A stretch of DNA of 64,000 nucleotides, from positions 218,056 to 282,055 of the forward strand of contig NZ_CADFDU010000010.1 in the NCBI RefSeq assembly GCF_902833045.1, in the 5' to 3' direction. This DNA is from Burkholderia sp. BCC0322. GTDB taxonomy: Bacteria; Pseudomonadota; Gammaproteobacteria; Burkholderiales; Burkholderiaceae. The notes under the pieces are model-generated. The model had not been told where the DNA came from. It searched no databases and saw only the letters and a list, made by a program, of their open reading frames with translations. Positions 19,032 to 27,816 of this stretch are shown here, one piece after another (position 1 is the first letter of the stretch; every line of letters starts with the position of its first letter). The translations under genes and the position numbers were made by a program.

Positions 19032-19924
19032 CGCTGCACCTCCTGCGCTTTCATCTGCATATACGCGCCGCGCTCGACCTCGTGCAGTTGCTGCGGATAC
19101 TGCTCGGTGGCGTCGAACCAGCGCGCGAGGCGCTGGTCGAGCGGCTTGTCGAGCGTCGCGAGATAGGTATCGATCGCGAGGTAGTAGCGCATCGTGTTGC
19201 GCTCCAGCAGCCCGCGCACGCCGCCGACGTACTGCGGCGGCGCGGCCGGTCCGCCACCGATGTTCGTGAAGCCGACCTTGTCGCTGCCGACGGTCGCGAG
19301 GTAGGTCTTCATCGCCATGCGGCCCACGGTGCCGAAGCCATACGAATACGTCAGATGCAGGAACGTGCGCGACGCGCCGACCGGCACGGCCTCCAGCGCG
19401 ATCCGGTAATCCTTCGTGCCCATCGGGCCGCTGTCGGCGGTCAGGTCGACCTGGAAATAGTCGGGCGTCGCGGCCGCCACGCGATAGCGGAACTGCACGC
19501 GATAGGTGTCCGACAGCTTCTGCTGGATCTTGCGGCCGAGGTTCACGTCGAGCACCGGGCCGTTGCCGCCGGTCGACGCATGGCAATACTTCGTGTTCAG
19601 GTGCAGGATCAGCACCGCGCACCAGTTCGCGGGGCCCTGCGCGGGATCGTCGAGCTGGCCACTCACGACCGCGTACGGATAGTCGACCACCGCGTAGATG
19701 TCGCCCTTCAGCGACGACGACGCTTCCGCCGATTCGAGGACCAGCGGCCGGTGAAACGCATTGTCCTTCAGTTGCGCGCCGAGGCTGTGGTAACGGTCGA
19801 GCAGCGCGGCCGCATCGTCCGCGCCGAACGACTGCGCGCTCCAGCCGACGCATAAGGCCGCGACGAGCGCGTGCCAGGCGCGGCGAGCAAGCCGCGTGCC
19901 GCGCGGATCTCCGGATGTCTTCAT
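19013..19924 (-). CDS. exported protein of unknown function
   Basis: A 303-residue secreted protein that I do not recognise. The signal peptide covers residues 1-32 or so (RRAWHALVAALCVGWSAQSFGA|DD). The mature part has LNTKYCHASTGGNGPVLDVNLGRKIQQKL, and later LHLTYSYGFGTVGRMAMKTYLATVGSDKVGFT, a beta-rich pattern reminiscent of START-like or polyketide-cyclase-like lipid binding folds. That comparison is weak. The ATG at 19924 follows a GGGAG ribosome binding site. It faces the binding-protein gene, with the shared hairpin between them. Confidence 0.75.
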   Translation of the reverse strand: MKTSGDPRGTRLARRAWHALVAALCVGWSAQSFGADDAAALLDRYHSLGAQLKDNAFHRPLVLESAEASSSLKGDIYAVVDYPYAVVSGQLDDPAQGPANWCAVLILHLNTKYCHASTGGNGPVLDVNLGRKIQQKLSDTYRVQFRYRVAAATPDYFQVDLTADSGPMGTKDYRIALEAVPVGASRTFLHLTYSYGFGTVGRMAMKTYLATVGSDKVGFTNIGGGPAAPPQYVGGVRGLLERNTMRYYLAIDTYLATLDKPLDQRLARWFDATEQYPQQLHEVERGAYMQMKAQEVQRQQAAR

Positions 19925-20013
19925 TCTTGTGCTCCCGCCTGGCGCGCGAGGGGCGCGCACATGTTTCACAGAATACGCCTGGCCGCAGCGCAACATGGCA
20001 CGCGAGCGGGCCG

Positions 20014-20337
20014 TTATCGGCTCCGCTTGACCGGCACCGGCAACTGCGCGGCGGTGATCCGGATCAGCGCAGACAGCCATTCGCGATCGTCCCAGCGCTC
20101 GCCGCCGATCACGAGCTGCGGCTTCGCGCCCGGATACGGCGAACCTTCGTCGCACGTGCCGAGAAACGCGCGGCCTTCTGCCGTGGGCTTGACGAACAGC
20201 CGGTCGTCGCAGACAAGCGCGACCATCTTGCCGTCGCAATAGATACCGTACTCGCCGAACATCTTGCGTGCCGATACCGTGCCGGCCGCAGCCATCTGCT
20301 CGACAATGAAATCGACCGTACTTTGGCTCGATGCCAT
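20014..20337 (-). CDS. TfoX/Sxy N-terminal domain protein
   Basis: A 107-residue protein matching the TfoX N-terminal domain: SARKMFGEYGIYCDGKMVALVCDDRLFVKPTAEG is the diagnostic region (about residues 22-55), followed by PYPGAKPQLVIGGE. TfoX/Sxy proteins activate competence genes with CRP in gamma-proteobacteria. Stand-alone short versions in other bacteria have no proven role. The C-terminal TfoX domain is absent, as is usual for this short group. Confidence 0.88.
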   Translation of the reverse strand: MASSQSTVDFIVEQMAAAGTVSARKMFGEYGIYCDGKMVALVCDDRLFVKPTAEGRAFLGTCDEGSPYPGAKPQLVIGGERWDDREWLSALIRITAAQLPVPVKRSR

Positions 20338-20706
20338 CCGCTGCTCCTTGCAAAAAGTTTATGACCGTCGTGTGCGGCGGACCGTTCCGCACAACGGGTG
20401 AATCCCGCTGCGGTGCGGCATTCATTCGTCGGCGGAACGCGGATTCACGCGCGGGCGACAAGGCTTGCCGGCCCATGGCGCGCCGTGCTCTGCGCCGTGA
20501 CAGTTGCATGACGGTGCAACCTCCAGTCCGCGCTGAAAACTGCGCCGCTTGTTTTCCGTCCGGCCGAAACCGCACGCATTCGCCAGCGCCGCGCCACGGC
20601 CGCTCCACTGCCGAGCGTGGCGCGGAGACGCGCGCGGCAGAACACGCGCCGACAGCAGACATGCCCCGCGCGCGACCGCAGCAGCCGCCCGACCGGAACG
20701 ATGCCG
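20338..20706. other. 369-base region without a recognised gene
   Basis: This lies between the TfoX-like gene's 5' end and the recombinase gene's 3' end, both on the minus strand. It would include the TfoX promoter, and the short plus- and minus-strand frames have poor codon use. I see no convincing RNA gene, repeat or attachment site. Confidence 0.4.
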
Positions 20707-22440
20707 TTACTTGTCGGCCGCGAACGCGCTCGACATCTGCCGCGCCCGCTTCACGTCGTCGCCGTGCAGATAAATCGACGTCGTCGAGATCGATGCATGC
20801 CGCAAGTTGTCGCGCACGGTCGTCAATTCGACGCCGCGCGCCAGCGCATGCGTCGCGTGCGTATGACGCATCCAGTGCGGGCTTGCCTGCCGCAACTTCT
20901 GCGCGAGTGCGGGGTTGTCGGCATCGACCTGATCGGCCGTCTGCGTGAAGAAACGCTGCATCACCTTCCACAGCCGCACGCTCGTGATCGCGGCCGCGCC
21001 GTCTTCCGCGAGGCTCGGGATCAGCGGCGTGTCGGGCCGCCAGCGTGACGGCGTGACCGGCAGCCGGCGTGCGACCAGGAAACGGTCGAGCGCCGTGCGC
21101 GCGAGCGGCGGCAACGCGACGCGTGCGGCCTTGCTGCCCTTGCCGATCACCTTCAGCCACGCGTCGCCGTGCGCATCGGTCTCGATGTCGCCGAGCGTCG
21201 CGCCCACCAGTTCGCTCGCACGCAGCCCGGTCGCATAGCCGAAATCGAGAATGAAGCGCAGCCGTTGCGCGGCGGCCGGCGTCCAGCCCGACTGCGGCGC
21301 GGCCGTCGTGACCTTGCGGAACTCGAGCCCGTCGGCGATCGTGCGCACGAGCAGCCATTCGCCTTCGGTGAACGCATGCGACGTGTCGAGTGCGTTCGCG
21401 CCGCGCGTGTCGCGCACCTTGACGCCCGCGAACGGATTCGCGAGCAGGTAGCGCTGCTCGATCAGCCAGCGGAACAGCGCGCCAAGCACCGACAGCGTGT
21501 ACGCGGCCGAGCGTGCGGACAGCGCGCCCGAGAACGGCCGCCAGTCCGGCGCGCCGCGCGGCCGCACGGGCCCGACCCAGCGCTCGTGTGGCGTCGGGCG
21601 CCGCACGAACGCGCGATACGCGAGCGCATCCTCGGTCGTCAGCGACGACAGCGCGCGGCCGCGCTCGACGATCGCCCACAGGATCAGACGCTCGGCCTCC
21701 TTCCGGTATGCACGCCGCGTCGCGGCCGATTCGTGCAGCGACAGCCACGCGTGCACGGCCGCGTAGTCGTTGTCCGCATCGAGCGTGCTGGTCGCGCGCG
21801 GCGCGCGGAACGTGCCGGCCGAGCCGTCGACCTCATGCGGCAGCTTCAGTTGCTCCCACGGCACGATGCTGCCGCGCGGCGTCGCCGCGATCAGCGCGCG
21901 CGCCCGTTCGGTCAGTTCCGGATGCGCGGCGAAAAACGCCTCGATGTGCCGCGCGCTCGCCACGCCGAGGCCCGCGATCGATCGCCACCACTGGCGCCGG
22001 CGCGGAATCCGCACCGTGAGATCCGCGAGCGTCGCGATCCCGTGCGCACGCAGCGCGACGACCGCACGCGCGGGCAGCCACAAGCCGACGTCGTCGCTGA
22101 TCTGCGGGACCGGCGTGCGCGCGTGACGCAACTGGCCGATCGCTTCCGCGGCAGCCTTCGCCTCCTGTAAACGCTCACCGTCTGAATGACCGAGCCGCTC
22201 CGCGAGATCGGGACGGCCGACCTGCCGCGCGACGCGCACGAGGCGGCGCCGGATGCCGCCGATCACGCCGCGCGCCGACCGTCCTTCGCCAAGCCGATCG
22301 GGCAGGTAGCGCTCGACGGCCTGGCGCACGGTCATGCCCGCGTACCACGCGCGCAGCGCGGCCAGTTCGTCGGCGTCGGGAAAGCCTGCGGGCGCAGGCG
22401 CGGAATCGGAGGAAGGCGGTGAGATGAGACGCGGTTTCAT
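20707..22440 (-). CDS. tyrosine recombinase with N-terminal integrase-associated domain
   Basis: A 577-residue site-specific recombinase. The first 180 or so residues (ELAALRAWYAGMTVRQAVERYLPD, ... GIATLADLTVRIPRRRQWWRSIAGLG) resemble the extra domain (DUF3701) of a chromosomal Burkholderiaceae integrase-like family. A core-binding SAM-like region then precedes the catalytic domain. Catalytic residues are visible: Arg in YATGLRASELVGA, Lys in VIGKGSKAARV, HxxR in PHWMRHTHAT, His in LRHASISTTS and the nucleophile Tyr in SIYLHGD. No att repeats, tRNA or phage genes are adjacent, so it looks resident rather than part of an active element. Confidence 0.88.
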   Translation of the reverse strand: MKPRLISPPSSDSAPAPAGFPDADELAALRAWYAGMTVRQAVERYLPDRLGEGRSARGVIGGIRRRLVRVARQVGRPDLAERLGHSDGERLQEAKAAAEAIGQLRHARTPVPQISDDVGLWLPARAVVALRAHGIATLADLTVRIPRRRQWWRSIAGLGVASARHIEAFFAAHPELTERARALIAATPRGSIVPWEQLKLPHEVDGSAGTFRAPRATSTLDADNDYAAVHAWLSLHESAATRRAYRKEAERLILWAIVERGRALSSLTTEDALAYRAFVRRPTPHERWVGPVRPRGAPDWRPFSGALSARSAAYTLSVLGALFRWLIEQRYLLANPFAGVKVRDTRGANALDTSHAFTEGEWLLVRTIADGLEFRKVTTAAPQSGWTPAAAQRLRFILDFGYATGLRASELVGATLGDIETDAHGDAWLKVIGKGSKAARVALPPLARTALDRFLVARRLPVTPSRWRPDTPLIPSLAEDGAAAITSVRLWKVMQRFFTQTADQVDADNPALAQKLRQASPHWMRHTHATHALARGVELTTVRDNLRHASISTTSIYLHGDDVKRARQMSSAFAADK

Positions 22441-22741
22441 AGGCGCCAGTTTGACAGAAGCGCGTGCGGCCGCAAACGTCGCGCGTCGCGCGCCGGGCGG
22501 GATACGCGTGCACGAGCGAGACGCTCGACACGGCCTGTTATGCTGCGCACTGCATTCGCGCGTCATCCGTCCGCCGCTTCCTCGCATCACGTGGCGGCGG
22601 GCGGGATCCGCATTGACTTGCGCTGGACGTTCCGGCCATCCGTATCGGTATCCGCAGCGGGATATCGAAGGTCGCGCGGTTCGTTCAGTGCATTTCCGGC
22701 CGTCGGTCAATAACACCTTTACCAACAAGAACCGCAATTTC
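22441..22741. other. 301-base divergent intergenic region
   Basis: Between the recombinase gene (minus) and the exported TPR gene (plus). It presumably holds both promoters. I could not assign a confident -35/-10 pair, and I see no repeat or RNA gene. A less GC-rich stretch precedes the plus-strand start. Confidence 0.4.
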
Positions 22742-23926
22742 ATGACATCCCGCCTGCTTGCCGCGCTCGTTGCCGCGGCCTTGAGCTGCACTGCCCTGCC
22801 CGCCGCCTTCGCACGCACCTACGTCGCGCCGACGGCGTCGCTCGGAACAGGGGCTTACGTTCACCAGTTCGTGTTGCGCGACCCCGTCACGCGCGAGCCG
22901 CTGCCGAATGCGCGCTACCGGCTGTTCCTGCCCGGCCAGGTCATCGCGGGGCTGCCCGTCAAGCCGGAGCAGCATGACAGCGTGATCTTCGGCACGACCG
23001 ACGCGGCCGGGCGCACTATCCGGGTCCGGCTGCCGAAACGGCATCCGGAGAAGCAATGGGTGTTCAACCCGATCGTCGGCGACGGCGATCTGGGCGAATC
23101 GTTCCGGCTGGTCAACCCGGGCGGCACGGCGCCGCTCGGCCATTTCCCGTACGTGCTGGACGTGGAGAACGAATATCTGGCGTGCGGCTATTCGGATGCG
23201 AACGGCTACACCTACTACGCGCAAACCCACACGCCGCGAAGCGTCAGTCTTTACGCCGGCACGCTGGCCGGGGCGGCCGACACCGACTGGTGCGCGGGCC
23301 CGGGCCTGACCATCGCGAACAGCGCGAACGCCCCGGGCGCGCCCGACCTGTACACGCAATACCTCGGCAGCCTGGTCGCCAACGGCGACCGGATCAGCAG
23401 CGAGCTGCGTCAGCAGATCGTCGCCAAGCTGCTGTCGCTTGCGATCGCCGAACGCGACGAGGGCCGCGTGGCCGCCGCGCTCGATCTCGACAGGATTCCC
23501 GACGATCGCCTGAACGACATCGGCTATCGGCTCGCCGACGCAGGCGTCGCAGTCGAGCGCGGACTCGCGATGATCGACGCGCATCTCGCGGAATCGCCGA
23601 ACGATGCGTATGCGCTCGACAGCAAGGGCTGGGCGCTGTATCGGCTCGGGCGCAACGACGAAGCGCTCACGTGGTTCGATCGCTCGATCGCGATCTTCGC
23701 GAAGGACGGCGACACGGACAAGGATGCGAGCGAAGCCTATGCGACCGGGCTGACGCACAAGGGCGAAGTGCTGTGGAAACTGGGCCGCCGGAATGAAGCG
23801 CGCGATGTGTTCGCGCAGGCGCGCAAGGTTCAGCCGAAGAACGGGGAGCTGGCGGAGACGTTGAAGCGGCTGAACGTGCAGGTGAGCCCGGACAGCGCGG
23901 CGTCGCCCGGTACGAGCCGCACGTGA
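22742..23926 (+). CDS. exported TPR-repeat protein
   Basis: A 394-residue secreted protein. The signal peptide ends near residue 24 (LPAAFA|RT). The middle (about residues 25-150) is a beta-rich region, HQFVLRDPVTREPLPNARYRLFLPGQVI, reminiscent of carrier or adhesin domains with repeated D-P turns. The C-terminal third holds TPR units: PNDAYALDSKGWALYRLGRNDEALTWFDRSI and AYATGLTHKGEVLWKLGRRNEARDVF. TPRs suggest protein binding in the periplasm. No specific function is recognised and no neighbour is co-directional within 1 kb. Confidence 0.75.
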   Translation: MTSRLLAALVAAALSCTALPAAFARTYVAPTASLGTGAYVHQFVLRDPVTREPLPNARYRLFLPGQVIAGLPVKPEQHDSVIFGTTDAAGRTIRVRLPKRHPEKQWVFNPIVGDGDLGESFRLVNPGGTAPLGHFPYVLDVENEYLACGYSDANGYTYYAQTHTPRSVSLYAGTLAGAADTDWCAGPGLTIANSANAPGAPDLYTQYLGSLVANGDRISSELRQQIVAKLLSLAIAERDEGRVAAALDLDRIPDDRLNDIGYRLADAGVAVERGLAMIDAHLAESPNDAYALDSKGWALYRLGRNDEALTWFDRSIAIFAKDGDTDKDASEAYATGLTHKGEVLWKLGRRNEARDVFAQARKVQPKNGELAETLKRLNVQVSPDSAASPGTSRT

Positions 23927-24100
23927 CGGCACGCGCCGCGGGTCGTGATCGTCGGGACAACGCCAGTCACGGCTTGCATGGATCGTCGCGGGACAGCACG
24001 TGGACGTTCCCGGACGCGTTCACCCTCGCGTGACCGTTGGCGGCAAAGCGCTGCTTCGTGCCTGCGCGCACTCCTTCAAGGAGCGATGCGACGTTACGCG

Positions 24101-24292
24101 TCACCCCTCGCCTTTCGCGCCCGGGTTGAGCATCACGACAAAGCCCGCCACGCCGACGACCAGCGCGATCGCACCGCCGCGCAGCGCCGTCGTGTTGTCG
24201 AACAGCAACCCCGACACGACGGCCATCATCCCCGCGAGCGACACGAACACGGCGATCGCCGCGACGACGATCCGGTACTGGCGGCGTATCAT
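24101..24292 (-). CDS. small two-span membrane protein (DUF2964-like)
   Basis: A 63-residue protein with two predicted membrane helices (IVVAAIAVFVSLAGMMAVVSGLLF and GGAIALVVGVAGFVVML). It resembles the DUF2964 family of Burkholderia, whose role is unknown. ATG 24292 (MIRRQYRIVV) has CGGAG at good spacing and is preferred over an upstream TTG that would overlap the universal stress gene's stop. It follows that gene by about 17 bases on the same strand, so both are probably one transcript. Confidence 0.65.
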   Translation of the reverse strand: MIRRQYRIVVAAIAVFVSLAGMMAVVSGLLFDNTTALRGGAIALVVGVAGFVVMLNPGAKGEG

Positions 24293-24309
24293 CGCGCGCT
24301 CCGGGCCGG

Positions 24310-24789
24310 TCAAGCGGCGGCAGCGGTAGCCGCGACGTCGTCATCGTCGCCGCGGATCAGCAGCACCGGGCACTTCGAGCCGCGCACGAAGCGCTCGGCC
24401 ACGCTGCCGAGCAGCACGCGCCGGATGCCGCGCCGCCCGTGCGTGCCGACCACCGCGAGATCGATCCCGCGTTCCTTCACGTAGCGCTGCAGGCGTTCCG
24501 CGATGTCCTCGCCGATGCTCTCGGTCTCGACGAGTTCGGCCTCGCCCTTCGCGCCGGCCAGCGCGATGACCTGTTCGGCTTCGCGCAACACCTTGCGCCC
24601 GTCGTCGCGCAGTTCCTCGACCAGCGCGTGCGGATCGAAACGGCCCGCGTAGGTAAAGAGCACCGACTTGTCGACGACGTACACGGCACTGACGTGCGTG
24701 TCGCCTGCCAGCGCGACCTTCACGGCCTCGGCAAGCGCCTGTTTCGACGAAGCGCTGCCGTCGACGGCCACCATGATCTTCTTGTACAT
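24310..24789 (-). CDS. universal stress protein (UspA family)
   Basis: A 159-residue cytoplasmic protein of the Usp family. It starts MYKKIMVAVDGSASSKQAL, with Asp10 at the nucleotide pocket. The ATP-binding G-x2-G-x9-G-S motif is present in GTHGRRGIRRVLLGS followed by KCPVLLIR, so this is probably an ATP-binding member. Such proteins help survival under stress and low oxygen. The C-terminal DDDDVAATAAAA tail is unusual but harmless. A small membrane protein gene follows closely. Confidence 0.92.
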   Translation of the reverse strand: MYKKIMVAVDGSASSKQALAEAVKVALAGDTHVSAVYVVDKSVLFTYAGRFDPHALVEELRDDGRKVLREAEQVIALAGAKGEAELVETESIGEDIAERLQRYVKERGIDLAVVGTHGRRGIRRVLLGSVAERFVRGSKCPVLLIRGDDDDVAATAAAA

Positions 24790-25085
24790 GCGAACCTCAC
24801 TGGGGTGAATGGCCGCGCGTCTGATCGCACACGGCCTGTCACCATCATCGGCGGATGGCCGGCTCGAATGTTGACGGCGATCAAGGTCGACCGGGAGCCG
24901 CACATGCGGCAAAGCGACGCGACGGGCAGCCGATACGTCGCGCTCGCGGCAAGGTCGCAAACCCGGCTGACCAAGCGCCCGAAACAGCGGGATCGAGCGC
25001 TCATCGTGCCGAAGGCGCTATCATCGAATGTGCGACTTTCGTCCGGCCCTTATTTGCCGGCCCACTTTCAACTCGCTCAACCGAC

Positions 25086-25847
25086 ATGACAACGACTACC
25101 GAACGCGTGGACGGCGCCGCCCAGCATCTCGTCGCCGCCCGCCATGCCGGCTCGCCCGGCCCGCTGCTGCCCGATGCGCTGCGCCCCGAGAACGTCGAGA
25201 CCGCCCTCGCGATCCAGCAGCGCGTGGCCGACCTGCTCGGCGAACCCGTCGGCGGCTGGAAATGCGCGCTGCCGCCGCCCGACCGCGTGATCCTCGCGCC
25301 GATCTTCGCGTCGACGATCCGCGAGGCCGATGCGCCGTACCGCGTCGTCGGCGGGCCGATCGTGCGGATCGAACCGGAAATCGCGTTCGTGCTCGATCGC
25401 GACCTGCCCGCGCGCGGCGAGCCGTACGACGAGAACGACGTGCGCGACGCGATCCGCGACGTGCGCATCGTGCTCGAAGTGCTCGGCTGTCGCTATGCGG
25501 AGCCCACGCGCGCGTCGAAGTTCGAGCTGCTGGCGGACGGGCAATTCAACCAGGGGCTGTGCGTCGGCCCGGTCGTGCCCGACGGGCTGAACGTGCCGCT
25601 CGAGACGCTGGCGCTGTCATTCGAAGGCGCGCTGAACCGCGCGATCGACGGCCGCCATCCGGATGGCGATCCGCTGAAACCGCTGGTGTGGCTCGTCAAT
25701 TTCCTCGCATCGCGCGGCGACGCCGTGCGCGCCGGGCAGATCGTGACGACCGGTTCGTACGCGGGCGCGATCGATGTGCCGCTCGGCGATGCGCTGACGG
25801 TGCGATTCGGCGAACTCGGCAGCCTGTCGGTGACGTTGACGGCGTGA
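25086..25847 (+). CDS. 2-keto-4-pentenoate hydratase family protein
   Basis: A 253-residue member of the MhpD/fumarylacetoacetate hydrolase superfamily, which hydrates 2-hydroxypenta-2,4-dienoate type intermediates from aromatic ring cleavage. Conserved features: GEPVGGWKCALP, then IEPEIAFVLDRDLP with the metal-binding Glu pair spaced E-x-E, then LVWLVNFLASRGDAVRAGQIVTTGSYAG, the diagnostic C-terminal block. No other meta-cleavage genes are nearby, so the in vivo substrate is uncertain. ATG 25086 is chosen from homology; the ribosome binding site is weak. Confidence 0.85.
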   Translation: MTTTTERVDGAAQHLVAARHAGSPGPLLPDALRPENVETALAIQQRVADLLGEPVGGWKCALPPPDRVILAPIFASTIREADAPYRVVGGPIVRIEPEIAFVLDRDLPARGEPYDENDVRDAIRDVRIVLEVLGCRYAEPTRASKFELLADGQFNQGLCVGPVVPDGLNVPLETLALSFEGALNRAIDGRHPDGDPLKPLVWLVNFLASRGDAVRAGQIVTTGSYAGAIDVPLGDALTVRFGELGSLSVTLTA

Positions 25848-26185
25848 TGCGCGGGGCACGCGGGCACGGCTGGGCGGGCTGGTCGTTGCCCGCAGGGTGA
25901 CGGCCGCGCCCCTCGCGTGGCCCGCTTTGTCGCCAGTGTCACGTGCGTCGCTACCCGCGGTACCGTGAAGGCAGCGTCATCGCGGCCGCGCCGACGATGA
26001 GCGAGCCGGCGTCGGCCGGCCGCGAGACGAAAACCTGACCATCGAGACGTTGACCAGGAACATCGCTCGCGACTGATGCCGCGCGCCCCGGCATCAATCC
26101 CCCTCGCAACGACACGCCCCGTATCCCGCCCGCCCCGGCGTGATAACGTTGCACATCATCGCGCGCGCAAGCCCGAACCCCGGGC
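25848..26185. other. 338-base region without a recognised gene
   Basis: Between two plus-strand genes. Short minus-strand frames here lack family features. I see no clear terminator after the hydratase and no repeat or RNA structure worth naming. Confidence 0.4.
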
Positions 26186-27628
26186 ATGCGCACCGCTTCC
26201 ACGCCGATATCGACCATGTCGCTGACACCGCTTCCCGCCCTGCTCGACGAAACACTGCGCACCGTCGCGCGCCGCTACCGGCTGCCGCCGCTCGACAGCG
26301 CGTCGTCGCCGGCCGACGCAGCCAACCCGGCCGCCACGCTCGCGATCGTGATCGAGGAAGCGCGCAGGATGCGAAGCGACGGACAGACACCCGACGCGGC
26401 GCTGCGGCAGCGCTTCATCGACGCCCTCGCGCAGATGATCCGCGATGCAATGGACACGCGCGCCGGCGACCCCGCCTTTCAGGCCGCGGTGCTGCGGCAC
26501 GATGCACCGAGCGTGCGCGAATACGCGTCGTTGTCCGCGCACGCCGAGCAGGACCGCCGCGCGCTGCACTCGGCCGTCAATGCGATCGCGCACCCGGCCA
26601 AGCTCGAGCGCAGCGCCCGCCCGTGGCAACGCGACGGGCTCGCGCGGCTGCATGCGGCCGCCACTGCCGCGTCGTGGGCCGAACTGCACGACACGCTGCG
26701 GCAACTGCTCGCGCTACCCGACATGGCGACCGACACCGCGTTCGAGCAAGACATCGTCAAGCTGAAAGACAGCGCAGCGCTCGAGCGCATGCTGCGCGTC
26801 GACACACTGGCGTCGGACGAGCACGTGCGTCGCTACCGTGCGCTCTGGGTACGCCAGGGCCCGCTCGAAGGCAGCACCGTCGCCGTCGCGCAGGGCGTCG
26901 CGTCGCAACAGCGCGGCGCAGCCGTCGAAGCGCTGGCCGCACAGGCGCTCGACGCGCTGGCCCGCCGGCTCGACGCCGTCGACGCACGCCGCACGTACCG
27001 GGTGGTGACGTCGATGCGCGTACCGTCATCGATACCGGGCCGCCACGATCGCGCGAAAACCGAATGGGACGCGATCCTGCTCGAACGCCCGCGCGGCGAT
27101 GACCCGGCACCCGCGTGGAACGTGCGCTTCCTCGTCGAAGCGAAGGCGTCCGCGGATGCCGCGACGACCGACCTGCCGCGGCTGCTGCGCGGCCTGAACC
27201 TGCTCGCGCAAGCCGACCCGGATACGATCTATTCGTTCGAGACGCATCAAGGCACGGTGCGCGTGCACGGCGCGTCGCTGCACGCGCTGACGACCGACGA
27301 AGCGACGCTGCCACGGGAAGTGCTCTATTGCTGCGATGCATCCGCGGACGCGACGCCGCGCCTGCTGGGCGCCGCAAGCCGGATGCAGCTGCTGTCGGCG
27401 CAAGCCAGCCTCGAATACGCGAGCGCGCTCGCGCAGCGGCCGGATGCCGATCCGGACGGCCTCGGCGTCGTCTGGCACGCGCTGCTGACGCTGCCGCAAT
27501 GGCACGCCGTGCTGCACCAGTACCCGTCGTTGCGGCAGGTCCGCGAGCTGATGGTCGCGATCGACGACTTGCGGGCCGCGATCGACGATGTGGCCGACGA
27601 CGGCGTCGCCAGCAGCGTGTACGCGTAA
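26186..27628 (+). CDS. uncharacterised protein with a possible PD-(D/E)XK nuclease-like core
   Basis: A 480-residue cytoplasmic protein that I do not recognise as a named family. The first 290 residues are Ala/Arg/Leu-rich and probably helical. Near residues 290-330 there is KTEWDAILLERP, a short gap, then VRFLVEAKASADAATTDLPRLLRGL. A strand with Asp, a turn and then hydrophobic-E-A-K is the layout of PD-(D/E)XK nuclease folds, here as D...EAK. That is a pattern match only. A second ATG at 26216 (MSLTPLPALLDETLR) is an equally good start. Codon use matches the chromosome. Confidence 0.7.
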   Translation: MRTASTPISTMSLTPLPALLDETLRTVARRYRLPPLDSASSPADAANPAATLAIVIEEARRMRSDGQTPDAALRQRFIDALAQMIRDAMDTRAGDPAFQAAVLRHDAPSVREYASLSAHAEQDRRALHSAVNAIAHPAKLERSARPWQRDGLARLHAAATAASWAELHDTLRQLLALPDMATDTAFEQDIVKLKDSAALERMLRVDTLASDEHVRRYRALWVRQGPLEGSTVAVAQGVASQQRGAAVEALAAQALDALARRLDAVDARRTYRVVTSMRVPSSIPGRHDRAKTEWDAILLERPRGDDPAPAWNVRFLVEAKASADAATTDLPRLLRGLNLLAQADPDTIYSFETHQGTVRVHGASLHALTTDEATLPREVLYCCDASADATPRLLGAASRMQLLSAQASLEYASALAQRPDADPDGLGVVWHALLTLPQWHAVLHQYPSLRQVRELMVAIDDLRAAIDDVADDGVASSVYA

Positions 27629-27816
27629 CACGGGAGCCGCACCGGCCATCGACACGACTTGCCGACCGGCGCGCACCGGTCCGGTCACCGGTGCGCCCGG
27701 CCGCGGCCCGCATCTGCGAAATTCATGCATCCATTGCGGTACGATACGCGCCGGGGCGACAACGCCTCACCTGAGAGACCCGGCCGCTGCGGCCCCACAC
27801 CCGGCACAAGAAAAAC

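Noticed and set aside
19925-21748. Minus-strand frame extending the exported-protein gene far upstream
   Set aside because: The true start at 19924 has a signal peptide and ribosome binding site; the extension is antisense-like and crosses the TfoX and recombinase genes in another frame.
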